Source: Aristolochia californica (lineage: Eukaryota > Streptophyta > Magnoliopsida > Piperales > Aristolochiaceae). Taken from it: a DNA stretch of 64,000 nucleotides. The DNA is taken from NCBI GenBank assembly GCA_029961685.1, contig JARWKL010000008.1, positions 17,083,981-17,147,980 on the forward strand, in the 5' to 3' direction. Shown here one piece after another: positions 1 to 11,650 of this stretch. The notes below the pieces were generated by a model, which ran no database searches, had not been told where the DNA came from, and saw only the letters and a program-made list of their open reading frames with translations. Each line of letters begins with the position of its first letter. The first letter of the stretch is position 1. The translations under genes and the position numbers were made by a program.

Positions 1-149
1 CTATGTTGCATCACTTCAGGCTGAACGACGGAGCATTTTATAGTGGTGAATCTAACATAGGATTTATAGTGGTTGACAATTCTCTTCATGGATTGTTAAT
101 TCTTCAATCTAACACCAAATAATCAATAGGGCTATCAACCGACAAGAGT

Positions 150-775
150 AAAGCATCTTAACTTCTTCAGTCATCGTATTTACAACATCACCTTTCTTTT
201 CATCCTTCTTCGATGCTCTGCAGATCTTCTTTATGTGACCAGACTTCCCACAATTCTGGAACTCGACATTCCTTCCAAATTTGGACTTCCTTCTTCCATT
301 CTTTGACTTCTCTCTACCATTTCCCTAGTTGGAATTCCTCTCGAAGTTCCTGCCCCTAGTATCAACACTTAGGGCAGAATTAGATGTCGACGATTCTCTA
401 GAGTCCTTTCTACAAACTTCCTCCACAAGAATGGTATCCCGAATATCATTAAAAGTCAACTTCCCGTTGCCTACAGAGATGTTGACTGCAGCCCTCATAG
501 GCTCCCAACAATTTGACAGAGATGCCAAAAGAATTAAAGCACAAACCTCATAGTTAAATTTAATCTGAACCGAGGTCAAATGATTGAAAATCATGCTAAA
601 CTCATTCAAATGTGATGCCACTAGTGTATTTTATGTCATCATTAAATTGAAGAGTTTTTTTATGAGATGTACCTTATTATTTGCAGACGGCTTCTCATAC
701 ATGTCGAACAAAATCTTCATCATCCCTATTGTAGTTTTCTTTGACACCACATTGTGAAAGAAGGGAAAAGAAACC
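150..775 (-). pseudogene. Ty1/copia gag fragment (Tnt1/Tork type)
   Basis: Reading down the minus strand from about 775, a broken frame shows the retrotransposon gag of Tnt1-like copia elements (UBN2-type capsid domain). Recognisable stretches are TTIGMMKILFDMYEK, then SHLNEFSMIFNHLTSV and the DTILVEEVCRKDS end of the capsid. A stop separates the first part from the 98-codon frame at 621-325, and another follows GRNFERNSN. Past that stop lies a zinc knuckle reading FQNCGKSGHIKKIC at about 265-220. The first cysteine of the CX2CX4HX4C motif is replaced by Phe, so the knuckle could not bind zinc normally. Protease, integrase and reverse transcriptase would lie beyond the left edge. This is a dead copy; the family call is firm, the lineage less so. 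Confidence 0.85.
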
Positions 776-1297
776 ATGGAAAAAACACAACAAGATTTAT
801 ACAAGTTTTCCTCAAGCTAAGACTACATCCTGTCTTCTGCCACTATAGTAATCCACTATGAAGAAATAATTTACAAGAGAAATCGCACACTTACAGGTGT
901 TTCTCTCTAACTGCTTGGGCTGCAACTCAAGATGCTCCTCGGATCAAGCATTCCCTTTCTTGATTCCATACTCTAGAATGCCAATTCTTCTCTCTTAAAG
1001 GTACTAGAGAACCTCTATTAAATAAACTAAAATATAAAAGAGTAATATAGAACTTACAACATTTTGTTGGAGAGATACCCTCTCCTATGCAATCTAAACT
1101 TCCAAATCTTCAAACATGAGAGATTATGTAGAGGAGTTTGAGATAGCTAGGCATGTTGAGTGATCTGAAAGAGAATGAAGTTATTTTGAGATAAAACTAC
1201 TTTTTTTCTCTCAAGAAGGTTTATTGATAGTTTCAATTAAAAAAGCCTTGGAATGCTTTGAATAGCCAAGAAATACTCAGCTAATCCTCCCCAACAA
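776..1297. other. unassigned sequence
   Basis: No coding frame with recognisable content. The sequence directly upstream of the gag remnant (776-1100) could be its leader or LTR tail, since it includes a start-like TGTTGGAGAG near 1063, but no second LTR is present to confirm this. Confidence 0.4.
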
Positions 1298-1303
1298 GGG
1301 GGG

Positions 1304-1335
<32 letters not shown>
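1298..1335. repeat. poly-G tract (about 38 nt)
   Basis: Almost pure run of G with a single A, followed by TGGAGGTG and a TGTTGGGAG start-like sequence. It resembles an expanded polypurine tract next to an LTR, as seen again at 30703-30733. The exact length is uncertain because long G runs are often mis-sequenced. Confidence 0.85.
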
Positions 1336-1643
1336 TGGAGGTGTTTGTTGGGAGTTGGTTTAAAATATTTCATGCCCTAAACCTCTATTACATATTTGTG
1401 CTTGAGAAACTAAATTTGGTTGGTTATCTACTTACGTAACTAGAGTTTTTGAGATTTTTTATTTTACTTTTACTCTAGGTCTTCAAGTTTTCAAGCTTAT
1501 TTTGTGTAAGTTCTTCTTCCAAGCTACAATCTTCAACGAGTTTTGGTTTTGGCTTGGAGACTTGATTGATATTTCTTTTGTTTTTAGCGTTTGTCATAGA
1601 CCACATAGTACTTGTGTAGGAAGGCATGTGTCTAAAATACAAT

Positions 1644-2280
1644 GATAACTTTGTTAGTAGAATACTTTCAAACTACCCATTTTATTATCATAAAATAATG
1701 GAGGCCAACATGATTTTACCATTGGTGTAGCTCCTCAATCATAAATGCTCATAGAGGAATTACTTTTTCTATTTCCCTTTTGAGTCAAATCTTGTCATTT
1801 TTCATCCATCTATTAGTCTAAAGCTTCATCCTTAATTGGAATTATGAATTGCTACAATGTGTGCCTCCTTCCATTTGAAATATAAGTAATGCTATCTTTT
1901 TATTCACACCCTTAATTCCTCAAACTATTTCAATTCTTTTTCTTTAAAATGTCTTAAATACATTGATAACTCTATTAGTAGCACACTTTCTAGCTATCCA
2001 TTTTATTATCATAAAATAATGGAGGCCAACATGATTTTACCATTGGTGTAACTACTCATCATAAATGTTTATAGAGGAATTACTTTTTATTTCCCTTTTG
2101 AGTCAAATTTGGTAATTTTTCATACAGTCTAGAGCTTCATCCTTTATTGGAATTATGAACTGCTACATTGTGTGCCTCCTTCCATTTGAAATATAAGCAC
2201 TGCTATCTTTTTATTCACACCCTTAATTCCTCAAACTGCTTCAAATTTTTTTTCTAAAATGACTTAAGAGTAATGCCTAT
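1644..2280. repeat. tandem duplication, 320-bp unit, two copies
   Basis: A segment beginning GATAACT at 1644 is repeated from 1964 (offset 320 bp). Shared blocks include the stretch ending AATAATGGAGGCCAACATG, the phrase GTGTGCCTCCTTCCATTTG and the CACCCTTAATTCCTCAAAC end. The copies differ by scattered substitutions and small indels. A third, more diverged copy of part of the unit lies at about 4035-4215. The unit belongs to the non-coding internal region of the X family of LTR elements. No protein is encoded. Confidence 0.85.
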
Positions 2281-2840
2281 AGACCCATTACTTTTTAAAA
2301 AAAAGGAGTGCACCCAACATATCTTAAATCTATTATTTTATTTTTTACGCAAGTAGAAGTTTTAACCTACCTTAAAAAGTGAGTAGACTCTTTCCATTGC
2401 CCTAAGTGGATTGAACTGCCTTTAAATTTAAATGGATATTTCAGATAGGAGTTGGAGTTTGATCATTAGGCTAGGGTGTTTTTTCTATTCTCACCATTAT
2501 TTTGTGGAAGCTAGGGTTTCTTGGAAAAGAAAAAAGAGATCCCTAGCTTGAGGAGTGTCGAATAAGAAGTGTAAGTATGAGGTAATAGGCAACAAAAAAT
2601 TCTACAAGTGGTAATCAAATTTTGTGCAACCAGAATATCTTAGGGGGACAACAAGATGAGATGAGATTAAAACAAGATATAGACAAGAACAAGATGAATC
2701 AAGACAATTAGAACTTCTTTTGGAATGATAATTTCTTGTTCAATCTACACAAGATCAAAAATTTCTTTTTCAGCCACATAAATTTTATGACAGAGATTGT
2801 TTGCTTATTGAAGTTACAAAGTATAGCTTGGGGGGGAGGG
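2281..2840 (+). mobile_element. 3' part of an X-family internal region with polypurine tract
   Basis: Non-coding sequence that aligns with 4230-4446 joined to 7342-7702, the same region of the next X copy split by the family A insertion. It ends in a purine run, GGGGGGAGGG, immediately before the LTR at 2841, which is the normal arrangement of a polypurine tract. Its own 5' LTR is not found to the left, so only the 3' half of this copy remains. Confidence 0.7.
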
Positions 2841-3278
2841 TGTTGAAGAATTTTATAACAAAAGAATCTAAGTTGTGTCTCAAGCAAAGGAGGTTTAATA
2901 ATTAAAGAAAAGTCAAAGAAGAAGAAGAAAAGAAGACCCTAAATGGAGCATGTATGTTGGGGGAGGGGGGGTGGGCGGCGGTGGAAGTGAGAGATTTCTT
3001 CCTTATTCTTTTAGTTTAGTTTCCTTATTATAAATTATCGTGATTAGGTTTAGTGAGATATTATTGGGTGTAATTTGGAAGTTTGGGAAAGTTTATTTTT
3101 AGCATGAGTCATTGTATCATTTTTTGAAAACCATGTAAGGGATCAAAGGATGCACCATTCTCAAATTTTCCTCTTCATATCAATACACATGCTCCTCCTT
3201 GGTTCCCTCTTGTGCCTCCTCTCTTTCTTACTTTTTCTCATGTCTCTCTCTTCCATACTTCTTCTTTGTAAGTTAACA
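2841..3278 (+). repeat. X-family LTR, left copy
   Basis: 438 bp, TG..CA termini, polypurine tract before and primer-binding site after. Similar over most of its length to 7703-8086, including the CACATGCTCCTCCTTG-like motif near the 3' end. Confidence 0.8.
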
Positions 3279-4883
3279 TGGTATCAAAGTGGCAAGGTTT
3301 TGAGATGGAGAAGCAAAAGCGGATAGATTCTTCCTTTTTACCTAGCACCCATTTTTGTCTTTGGAGTTTACATTATCGTAAACAATATTTAATTTTTAAA
3401 ATTAAAAATTGATGAAAGTATATTTTAGTCTAGTTTTCAACTCAAAAAGGATTTTGTCAATCGGAGTTTTCTACAAAGAGAAATCAATATCTGAAGTATC
3501 AAATAAAATTTGATGTAAAAAAAGGTACGTGAGTCTATTTTCTAATCCAACAAACCGTTTCTCAATTGGATGTTTCCAAAGAGAGATATCAACATTGGAA
3601 AAATTGAAGGTCATGCTGGTAGCTTGTTGCATGTGGAACTCCGAATTTTATACCAATTTTTTCCTTTTTGAGATGATAATATTAGTTTGACTAAGTTTTC
3701 TAGTTGTTTTCAAATTTTAATTAAGTGTTTCCCAACTTGAGCATCATTCCGTAAGAGTTTCTATTTTTGTATCTCACATAACACGAGTTTCCCATTCTTC
3801 TACTTACATGAGTTTAGTTTGCTTTCTTAACAAAGTCTGAAATTTCTATATTATAAAACATTTTCTCCTCAATTTAAACTCAAAATATATTTTTCTTAAA
3901 CCTCCCTTATTCTAGAATTTCTTTGTTGAAAAGGTTTTTCCTGATTGGTCAAGTTGTTTTGAAAAGAAATTATCGTAGATGAGAATTCTATTTTAGATAG
4001 TTTCTATTATTATGTTCTATCTAAAAAAAATTATTTATTGGTGTTTTTTAATGTTTCCTCAATCATACATGTTTATAGAGAAATTATTTTTTTATCTCCC
4101 TTTAGTGTTAAACTTGGTTTCTTTTCATCCCATCTATTGGTCTAAAAGTGACTCCTTTTTATTTAGAACTATGAAGAGCAATGCTTGTATGAGAGCTTCT
4201 ATCTATTCCTCAAAGTAATTTATTTTTAATTAAAATCACTTTAGATTCAAGCAGTCAAACCCACTACTTGCAAAGAACAGATTTGCACCCAACATATAAC
4301 TTTCAATTATTTTAGTTTATACCCAAGTGGTATTTTTGAGCCACCCTTAAAAGTGAATAGATTCTTTTTATTGCCCTAAAATAAGACAGGCTGCCTTAAA
4401 TTTGAACAATCATTTTAGATTGGAGTTAGAGTTTTGTCATTGTTCTTGTTGGAAGATAAGATCAAGCCCAAATGACCAAGGAAGGCCCACATATGTAAGA
4501 TTATTATAAGATGGGCCACATGACCAAGGAAGACCCACAAGATGGGCCCAAGCCCATAAGAAGTAGGACACAAAATGATTACCAAGAGCTGGCATCCTTA
4601 TCACATCAGTTGGAAAATCAAGGACTCACAAAAGTATCTTTATCTTAGGGTCATGACCAAGAAGAGTTTTAGTTTAAGTTATATTTTTCTTTTATCAACA
4701 TTGAGTTACCTAATTATATTCGAACCTACCTTAAGTGTTAGAGTTTGGGTGTAATTGGGACAAGGTAGTTTTATTGTAATTGGACTCTACTACCTTCCTC
4801 TATTATAAATAGAGCTTCATGTACTCTTATTACAACAAGTTATTGATGTCAATGAAGTATTTCACTTTTCCATAAATTCAACA

Positions 4884-4895
4884 TGGTATCAGAGC
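4884..4895 (+). promoter_or_regulatory. primer-binding site, family A
   Basis: TGGTATCAGAGC is complementary to the 3' end of plant initiator Met tRNA and begins directly after the LTR end ACA. It would prime minus-strand cDNA synthesis. Confidence 0.85.
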
Positions 4896-5079
4896 AGGTT
4901 TTGTGAGTTGACTTAGTCAACTCACGGAGGTAATGTGATCCTTTTCTCTAAACCCTAAACCCTAGGTCTTGGTTAGTAGTTATTTTTTTCAGTCCCTACT
5001 CCCGTAGTTTTCGTTGCGATTTTACCTTTATACGTAGTTTTTAATATTACAAGTTATATATTTACAGAAATATATTTGA

Positions 5080-5560
5080 GTCTAATTTCCAAATAAGAAT
5101 GATTTTCTCCAATCGGAGTTATCTACAGAGAGATATCGATATTTGAATGAGCGAAGGTCAGATTGCAAAAAGGTTCAAGCAGTAGCAGCAATCTTCCAAT
5201 TTTGAGGTAAGTTTTGCTATCAAGAACTAGAATTTATATGGAGAAATATATATCAAACTAGATATATGTAAGTCTATTATTTTACCTATTTAACCAATTT
5301 TTTATCTGATTATGTACAAAGAGAAATGGATATTTGAAACAGCAAAGGTCAAATTGAAAAAGAGGTTCGAGCGACAGCAGAAAGCCTCAACTTTCAAGGT
5401 ATTTTAAGCTATCAAGAAAGAGACTTTATATGGATAATTATATATCAAGATAAATTTATGTAAGTCTATTTTCTGACCTATTCAACCAATTCTCGATATG
5501 ATTTTTTTGTAAGGAGATATTGATCATGGAAGAGTCAATGGTCGTTATGGAAAAACAGGA
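5080..5560 (+). repeat. degenerate internal repeats of the family A leader
   Basis: Three imperfect units of about 190 bp share AAGTCTATT, a CAACCAAT block, an AAAGAGAAAT-GATATTTGAA block and CAAAGGTCAGATTG followed by GAGGTTCGAGC. The same units recur in the leaders at 52550-53000, 56500-56750 and 36330-36560, and on the minus strand at 59240-59720 and 61440-61930. The role is unknown. The units carry stops in every frame I read. Confidence 0.65.
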
Positions 5561-6240
5561 GAAACTGAACTTAGTTCGACCAAATGACAAAGACCGAAAC
5601 CTATCAGATTATTTATCTTTTGATAATTATATTTTATGAAGAGATGTTATAATTGGATGAAATTTATTTAATTCTACTTTCATAAGGAAAAAATTTCATC
5701 TCAATCTGATCTATATTGAAAGATATATTCGAATTGGAAGAATCAAAGGTCATGCTTGTATCCTGTTGTATTGAAAAATCCAAATTTATGCCGATTGTTT
5801 TGTATCACTGTTTGAGTTGATATATCAGGAAAATATCTCACTTCTCCCTGGTTTGAGGGTTTATTTACAAATCTCTCTTATTTGGGATTATTGTTATATC
5901 TGTGATATTTGGTTCAAGCTAGGATCACTACCATTACCTCCCAGCTTGAGGGGGAGAAGTAGAAGAAGAACAAGAAAGAGGTATTTTATTCCTTATGTTG
6001 TGGATAAGTTTATGTGACCAAAATATTCAAGAAAAGGAGAGCACAAAAGATGAAGCTTGTGCATCAAAGAATAAATTTTTATATCAGATCATTTCATGGG
6101 TTCTTTGACAAAGTTTACTATTTGGTTCGTGTTATATGTGTTGGAAGATGGTCGTGTTATATTCAGCCGAACAATTATGTCTCTTTGGGGACATTATTAT
6201 TGAATAAGAGGTGGCCTCATGTCACCATTTATTTTACCCC

Positions 6241-6514
6241 GTCAAAAATATCAAAATTATTTGTGGTTGGGAGTCCACAACGGATGAACTCCATCCTCAT
6301 CAAAAAGATGAAAATTATTCGTGGTTGGAAGTCCACGACGGAGGAACTTCATCCCCGTCAAAAAGATGAAAATTATTTGTGGTTGGAAGTCCATGATGGA
6401 GGAACTTCATCCCCGTCAAAAAGATAAAAATTATTTGTGGTTGGGAGTCCACGACAGAGGAACTTCATCCCAGTCAAAAAGATGAAAATTATTTGTGGTT
6501 GGAAGTTCATGACG
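6241..6514 (+). repeat. 58-bp minisatellite, about 5 copies
   Basis: Unit starts GTCAAAAAGATGAAAATTAT and continues through GTGGTTGGAAGTCCACGACG. Successive starts lie at 6241, 6299, 6357, 6415 and 6473, an exact 58-bp spacing. Because 58 is not a multiple of three, the frame changes in each unit and the 137-codon frame crossing it is fortuitous. The same minisatellite is present in the family A copy at 60525-60760 (minus strand) and is reduced to a single unit near 53550. Confidence 0.92.
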
Positions 6515-7702
6515 GAGGAACTTATGATTACGTCCATGTTATCCTCCCCCCCGTAATGGCTTTTATGTCTCCTACCACTTGAGAGTCGTTGTCCTGTGGA
6601 GGGACACGGTGGTGGACACTTCAGAGCAATGCCGATAGAAACACTACCGATAGCAGTGGAGTGTGCCCTACATCCAGTATTTAGATTGGAGTATGAAGCA
6701 ATGGCTTACAGGCTAGGAGTGATTTTTACTCTCACTTATAATGTTGTAGGGCCTCAAGGAAGGACGCAACATCATGAGGGGGAATGTTGGAAGATGAAGG
6801 CATATAGGAAGATGTGCCATTTTATAAAAAAATATTTTATACATCATTTGCAGCAAGCTGAGAGTTCATGTTGTTCTCTCACCCCTAACTTGAGGGGGAG
6901 TGTCGGAAGCTAAGATCAAGCCAAAACGACCAAGGAAGGCCCACATATGTAATATTATTATAAGATGGGTCACACGACCAAGGAAGGCCCACAAGATGGG
7001 CCCAAGCCCATAAGAAGTAGGACCCACAATGATTACCAAGAGCTGGCATCCTTATCACATCAGTTGAAAAATCAAGAAGGACTCACAAAAGTATCTTTAT
7101 CTTAGGGTCATGACCAAGAAGAGTTTTAGTTTAAGTTATATTTGTCTTTTATCAATATTGAGTTACCTAATTATGTTAGGACTTACCTTATGTGTTAGAG
7201 TTTGGGTGTAATTGGGACAAGGGTAGTTTTATTGTAATTGAACACTACTACCTTCCTCTAATATAAATAGTGGTTCATGTACTCTGATTACAACAAGTTA
7301 TTAATTTCAATGAAGTATTTCATTTTTTCATAAATTCTACAGGTCTAGGGGTAATTTTTCTTCTCTCACCATTACTTTTTGAATATTGGGTCACTTGGTA
7401 AAGAACTAAAACTATCCTCAACTTGAGGAGGAGAAGTAAAAGAAGAAGTACAAGTACGAGGTAACAATAATGAAGGATTCTATAATTTGTGGTAATCAAA
7501 TTTTATGTAACCAAAATATCCAAGTAAGAGGGAGAACAAGATAAAGACTACAAGCAAGATGAACCAAGAAAATTAGAATTTCTTTTGCAATCACAATTTC
7601 TTTTCCAAGTGACAAAAGATTAGAATTTATTTTTTAGCTAAACATGTGTCATGATGAAGATTTTTTGCAAGTTGAAGTTACAAATCCTAATTTTAGGGGG
7701 AG

Positions 7703-8086
7703 TGTAAAAGAAGCTATTACCAAGGAATCTATGTTGAGTTTTCACACTTGAAACAAAGTCCAAGAATAAGAGGAGAAAAAAAATCTAAATGGAGAACATG
7801 TGCAAGGAAGTTTTTCTCCTTATTTTCTTAGTTTTACTTTCTTTTTTACCAATTATTGTAATTAGATTTATTGAGATATTATTAGATGTAATTAAAAACT
7901 TTAGAAAAATTTATTTTTGGCATAAGCCATTGTATTTTTATTATAAAAGAGCAAGGGACACAACACTCATAATTTTCTCTTTATATCAATACATGTGCTC
8001 CTCCTTGTTCACTCTCTTTTCTCATATCTTTCTTACTTTTTCTTCTTTTTTCTCATTCTTTCATGCTTCCTCTTTGAAAGTTAACA
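7703..8086 (+). repeat. X-family LTR, right copy
   Basis: 384 bp, starts TGTAAAAG and ends GTTAACA. About 50 bp shorter than the left LTR through internal deletions. It stops exactly where gypsy-1 sequence begins. Confidence 0.75.
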
Positions 8087-8125
8087 AAGAGAAAAAAAAA
8101 CATGGGAAGAGAAGGGAAGAAGGAA

Positions 8126-8171
<46 letters not shown>

Positions 8172-8622
8172 CATGGGAGGAGAAGAAAAGACGGAAGAGA
8201 GTGATAGGAGAGAAAGAGATAATGCACGAGTGGATAAAGAGAGGAAGAGAAGAACAAAGAGGAAAAAGAATAAAGGCTTAGGCTGATTTGCCATAGCCAA
8301 ACTTCTTCCAAATTAAAACTCAACATTACATCAAATAGGAAACTTCATCTTTAACTAAAACTCTTACTCTAGATATTACATCAAGTTGCAAATTAGACAT
8401 CCTAATAGGAAACTAAGATACACATCCTTTTACTTAAGACTCCTTTGTTGGCTAAATTTTTTGACTTTTTTGACAAAATACCAAAAATACACCTAAGTTG
8501 GAGACCCCTTTCTTCTTGCTTGGTGTCCAAGTCTTCTCCAAACTTTCTAATTTGATTCCCTTAGATCCACCTTCCATAGCCCACGTAAGTATAGTATAAA
8601 AATTATGAATTCTATCATTCCA
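8087..8622 (-). repeat. gypsy-1 3' LTR (truncated) with GA microsatellite
   Basis: Begins on the minus strand with TGGAATGATAG at 8622 and aligns with 13056-13635. A (GA)n run of about 42 nt lies at 8128-8169 where the 5' LTR has only an irregular GA-rich stretch, so the microsatellite expanded after insertion. Confidence 0.8.
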
Positions 8623-8629
8623 CCCCCCC

Positions 8630-11600
8630 GGAAGACCAAGCTTGACTTCAAGGTTGAAAATTGGGGAATTGTTGTAAAACATCTTTTGGGCATTAGCCCA
8701 TTGCACTAATAGCTGTGTGTGTAATCTTGTTCCATGTTGAACGTGTTGCATTTCGAGAATGAATAAAGAATGGCAGCAGCATCAGCTTCAATGGTTAGAA
8801 GTGTGGTTGAGACAATGTGTTTCTTAACTAGGAAATATGGAAGACTGGACAAATAGAAGCTTTTAGTAACAACTCCAACTTATAGGCCACCTTCCCAATT
8901 CTTTGAAGTATTTTGTAAGGTCCAAAGAATCATGGAGACAACTTTTGATTCCTCCTAGCCGCAATAAACTATTACCTATAGGGTTGAAGCTTGAACTACG
9001 AAGTCATCAACCACAAACTCCACCTCTTAGTGCCTCGTGTCATGCTAATTTTTTGTTTGGCTAAGGTGAGCTGGTGCTTGTTGACCTTTAATGACTGATC
9101 TCAGTCTTAAAAGGCTTCTTCTAGACCAACGACCTTTGTAGTGCTCACCTACAAGAAGAAAAGTGGGGAGAGGCCTGCATTAGACAACCTCAAAAGGAGA
9201 CATCTTGAAGGAAGTGTGATAGGAGGTATTTTAGGAATATTCAACTGCCCTTGGCAGATAAAAAGTCCATGTAATGGGTTTCTTATTGACAAAACCTTAC
9301 AAGTACATCTCCAATCAATGATTCACCACCTTTGTTTGGTCATCGTCTGATGGTGGTGAGTTGTGGTCATCTTCAAGGTGGTACCTTTCAAAACAAGTAT
9401 TCTCTAAAAAAGGAGCTTATAAAATTTAGTCCTTATCCAAGAATATAGTTTATGTCATGCCATGGATTTTGCCACATGTATAACATATACTTCAACAATT
9501 GTTTTGATAGTGTGTGGATGTTGCATGACACAAAAAGTGAGCATACTTGCTCAATGTATCCATTAGTACTAGACTATTTGTCTTTCCCATAGATGGTGGT
9601 AGTCCCTCAATAAAATCTATGGAAACATCTTCCATATTCTTTCTGGATGGGGAAAATACTGCAAGAGACCCGTCGAAGTAGTTGTGTCATATTTGATTAT
9701 TTATCACACGTTACTACTTAGTTTTTAACATTAGCTTTGAGCCCCAGCTAAGAATAGTGTTTCTCACCCTATGGAAGGTTTTTAGGAAACCTTCATGATT
9801 GGTTGTGGAGAAGTTGTGCATCTCTCTCAAAATTGCATGTACCATTTCTTTGTTGTGCACAGAACCACTACCCGATTATAGAGGAAGAGTAAGGAATTGA
9901 CTCTTTTGTAGTTGGGGGCCAATGTACAGTCTTCCCAGTCCTTAATAAGTTGTTCTAGGAGTAGTGGATCAGTGCTATACGTAGTTTTGATATCTCGTAA
10001 AACCAAAGGAACAAGAGAAGCACATAGAATAAGAAGTATATGGTCATGTTTCCTTCGCAGACTATCAACTGTACGATTCCCATTCAGTTTTTTGTATATA
10101 ATATCAAAGTCATATCTCATCAATTTAACCAACCACCTTTGCCTCATGGTGTACTAATTCTCTTTGGAAGCAAAATTTAATGTAAGCAATGGTCAGTTCA
10201 GAAAGTAATTTTTTTCCAAATGTAGTAAGGTCTCTAATGTATGACTGTACCAAGGTAGAGATTTCCTTACCATAGGTGGACCAAGAGACCATTCTCCCCT
10301 TGAGAGGTCCGCTAAAGTGGGAAATAAATTGCTCTTCTTGCATCAAAACAACCTCAATTCCCAATCCAAAAGCATCACACTCAATAATTAATTTTTTAGA
10401 AAAGTTAGGCACAGATTTCAAAGGGGAGGAAGTTCATATTTAGTTATTTGAGGACATAAGAATGTATATTTTTAAGTAGCAAATTTAAAGACCTAATAAT
10501 AGTAGCATAGTTTTGCAAAAATCTCCTATAATACCTTGTTAATCCCATGAAGCCTCTCAATTGCTTTGGGATGGTAGGTTGAAGTCTATCTTGCATGGCT
10601 TGAATTTTGTCATGTTCAGTTGACACCCCTTCTTTGGAGCCCACGTGCTCTAAGTAGTGAACTTTAGCTGAGGCAAAAATACACTTTGATGACTTGACTT
10701 GGAGAATCTTAACCCTTCATGCAAGTGACCTAGATGATCCTCAAAACTCTTCTTGTAGACTAGTATATCATCAAAGAAGATAAGTACACATTTCCTCAAG
10801 TAGGGCCAGAAAACATCATTCAACAAGTATTGAAAGGAAGTCAGGGCATTAATCAGTTCAAAACGCATCACAAGAAACTCATGTTGTCCATCATGTGTTC
10901 TAAATGTGGTTTTCTAATCATCATTATTAGCTACTCAAATTTGATTGTAGCCCGAGGAAAGGTCAAGCTTTGAAGAAAATCTCTGCACCACTTAATTCAT
11001 CAAGTAATTCATCAATAATGGGAAAGGGATACTTGTCGTTGGAAGTGACGTTGTTGAGGGCCTGGTTGTCCACACACAAAACCTATGAGATCCATAATTT
11101 TTCTTAACTATTAAAATAAGGGAAGTGTATGGACTGTTGGTCGGATTAATTATCCCTTCTTGAAGCATCTCTTTGACTAATCTTTCTCAGTTTTCAACAC
11201 ATGAGAGTACTTATAAGGCTATGTGCTGGTAGGGAGGCACTTTGTTGGTTGAACTCAATGGTCTTGATATCTCTTTGGTGGTAAGCCATTGGTGCTGAGA
11301 CAATATCATGGAAAATAGTTAATAAATTCTTCATTCGAGGGGGAATATTTTGTTCACCTTGTGTTCCTATTGGTGCCACTATTTGGAAGAAGACTGGCTT
11401 CTAAGGGTGCCCACCTTTGCAAAATATCCTGCCTTAAAGAGTGAGGCTCACCATTTGAAACAACCTACCACTTATATGGTGCAGCATCGACAGAAAAATT
11501 CCATTGTCATCTTACTAAAGTCCCATACAGCCTCTCCTAAAGTGTCCAACCATTGCATGCCTTATTACAAAATAAAAGACATATCTCTTTAACTAATTAC

Positions 11601-11650
11601 ACTTTCATGCTTTATGAGAAGTCTTCTTATTTACCAAGATGTCAACTCTT
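8630..11650 (-). pseudogene. gypsy-1 pol (protease to chromodomain), multiply disrupted
   Basis: Domains in order down the minus strand. Reverse transcriptase has a VLMRFELINALTSFQ-like palm entry and the catalytic box VLIFFDDILVYK near 10760 (both Asp present). The post-RT block GFMGLTRYYRRFLQNY lies near 10550. RNase H runs about 10420-10140 with IIECDAFGLGIEV (first acidic residue present) and the NGNRTVDSLRRK end. The integrase entry DFIEGLPPSMGKT lies near 9620 and LSKYAHFL near 9560, followed by DDDQTKVVNH, a degraded form of the DGQTEVVNR motif. The C-terminal [13 protein letters not shown] and HTQLLVQWANAQK blocks (8900-8690) match the region before and within a chromodomain. Many stops and frameshifts make it non-functional. 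Confidence 0.85.

Larger units (their letters stand above)
4447..7341 (+). mobile_element. family A non-autonomous LTR retrotransposon, complete
   Basis: Complete 2.9-kb element. The 5' LTR is 4447-4883 (437 bp, TGTTGGAAG..AACA). The primer-binding site TGGTATCAGAGC is at 4884-4895. The internal region is about 2.0 kb and non-coding. A polypurine tract TTGAGGGGGAG lies just before the 3' LTR 6901-7341 (441 bp). The flanks are GTTCT (4442-4446) and GGTCT (7342-7346), a 5-bp target duplication with one change. The flanking sequence on both sides belongs to the X element, so A inserted into X. The internal region has degenerate repeats, a fossil internal polypurine motif near 5945, and a 58-bp minisatellite. 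No gag-pol is visible, so it resembles LARD or TRIM-like elements. At least five other pieces of this family occur in the window. Confidence 0.92.
2841..8086 (+). mobile_element. X-family non-autonomous LTR retrotransposon (interrupted)
   Basis: Left LTR 2841-3278 (438 bp, starts TGTTGAAG, ends TTAACA) is followed directly by a primer-binding site TGGTATCAAAG. Right LTR 7703-8086 (384 bp) is preceded by a purine run TTAGGGGGAG. After removing the family A insertion (4447-7341), the internal region is only about 1.5 kb and has no gag or pol, so mobilisation would need proteins from another element. The left LTR is also the 3' LTR of the truncated copy to its left, giving internal-LTR-internal-LTR. 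The right LTR abuts gypsy-1 directly. Because the left LTR is shared, no target duplication can be read. Confidence 0.75.

Noticed and set aside
6014..6427. 137-codon frame in family A
   Set aside because: It runs through the 58-bp minisatellite, whose period shifts frame every unit. The repeat in the protein is a by-product of the DNA repeat.
8061..8300. Leu/Ser-rich 79-codon frame
   Set aside because: It is the CT strand of the LTR microsatellite. Low complexity, no protein meaning.
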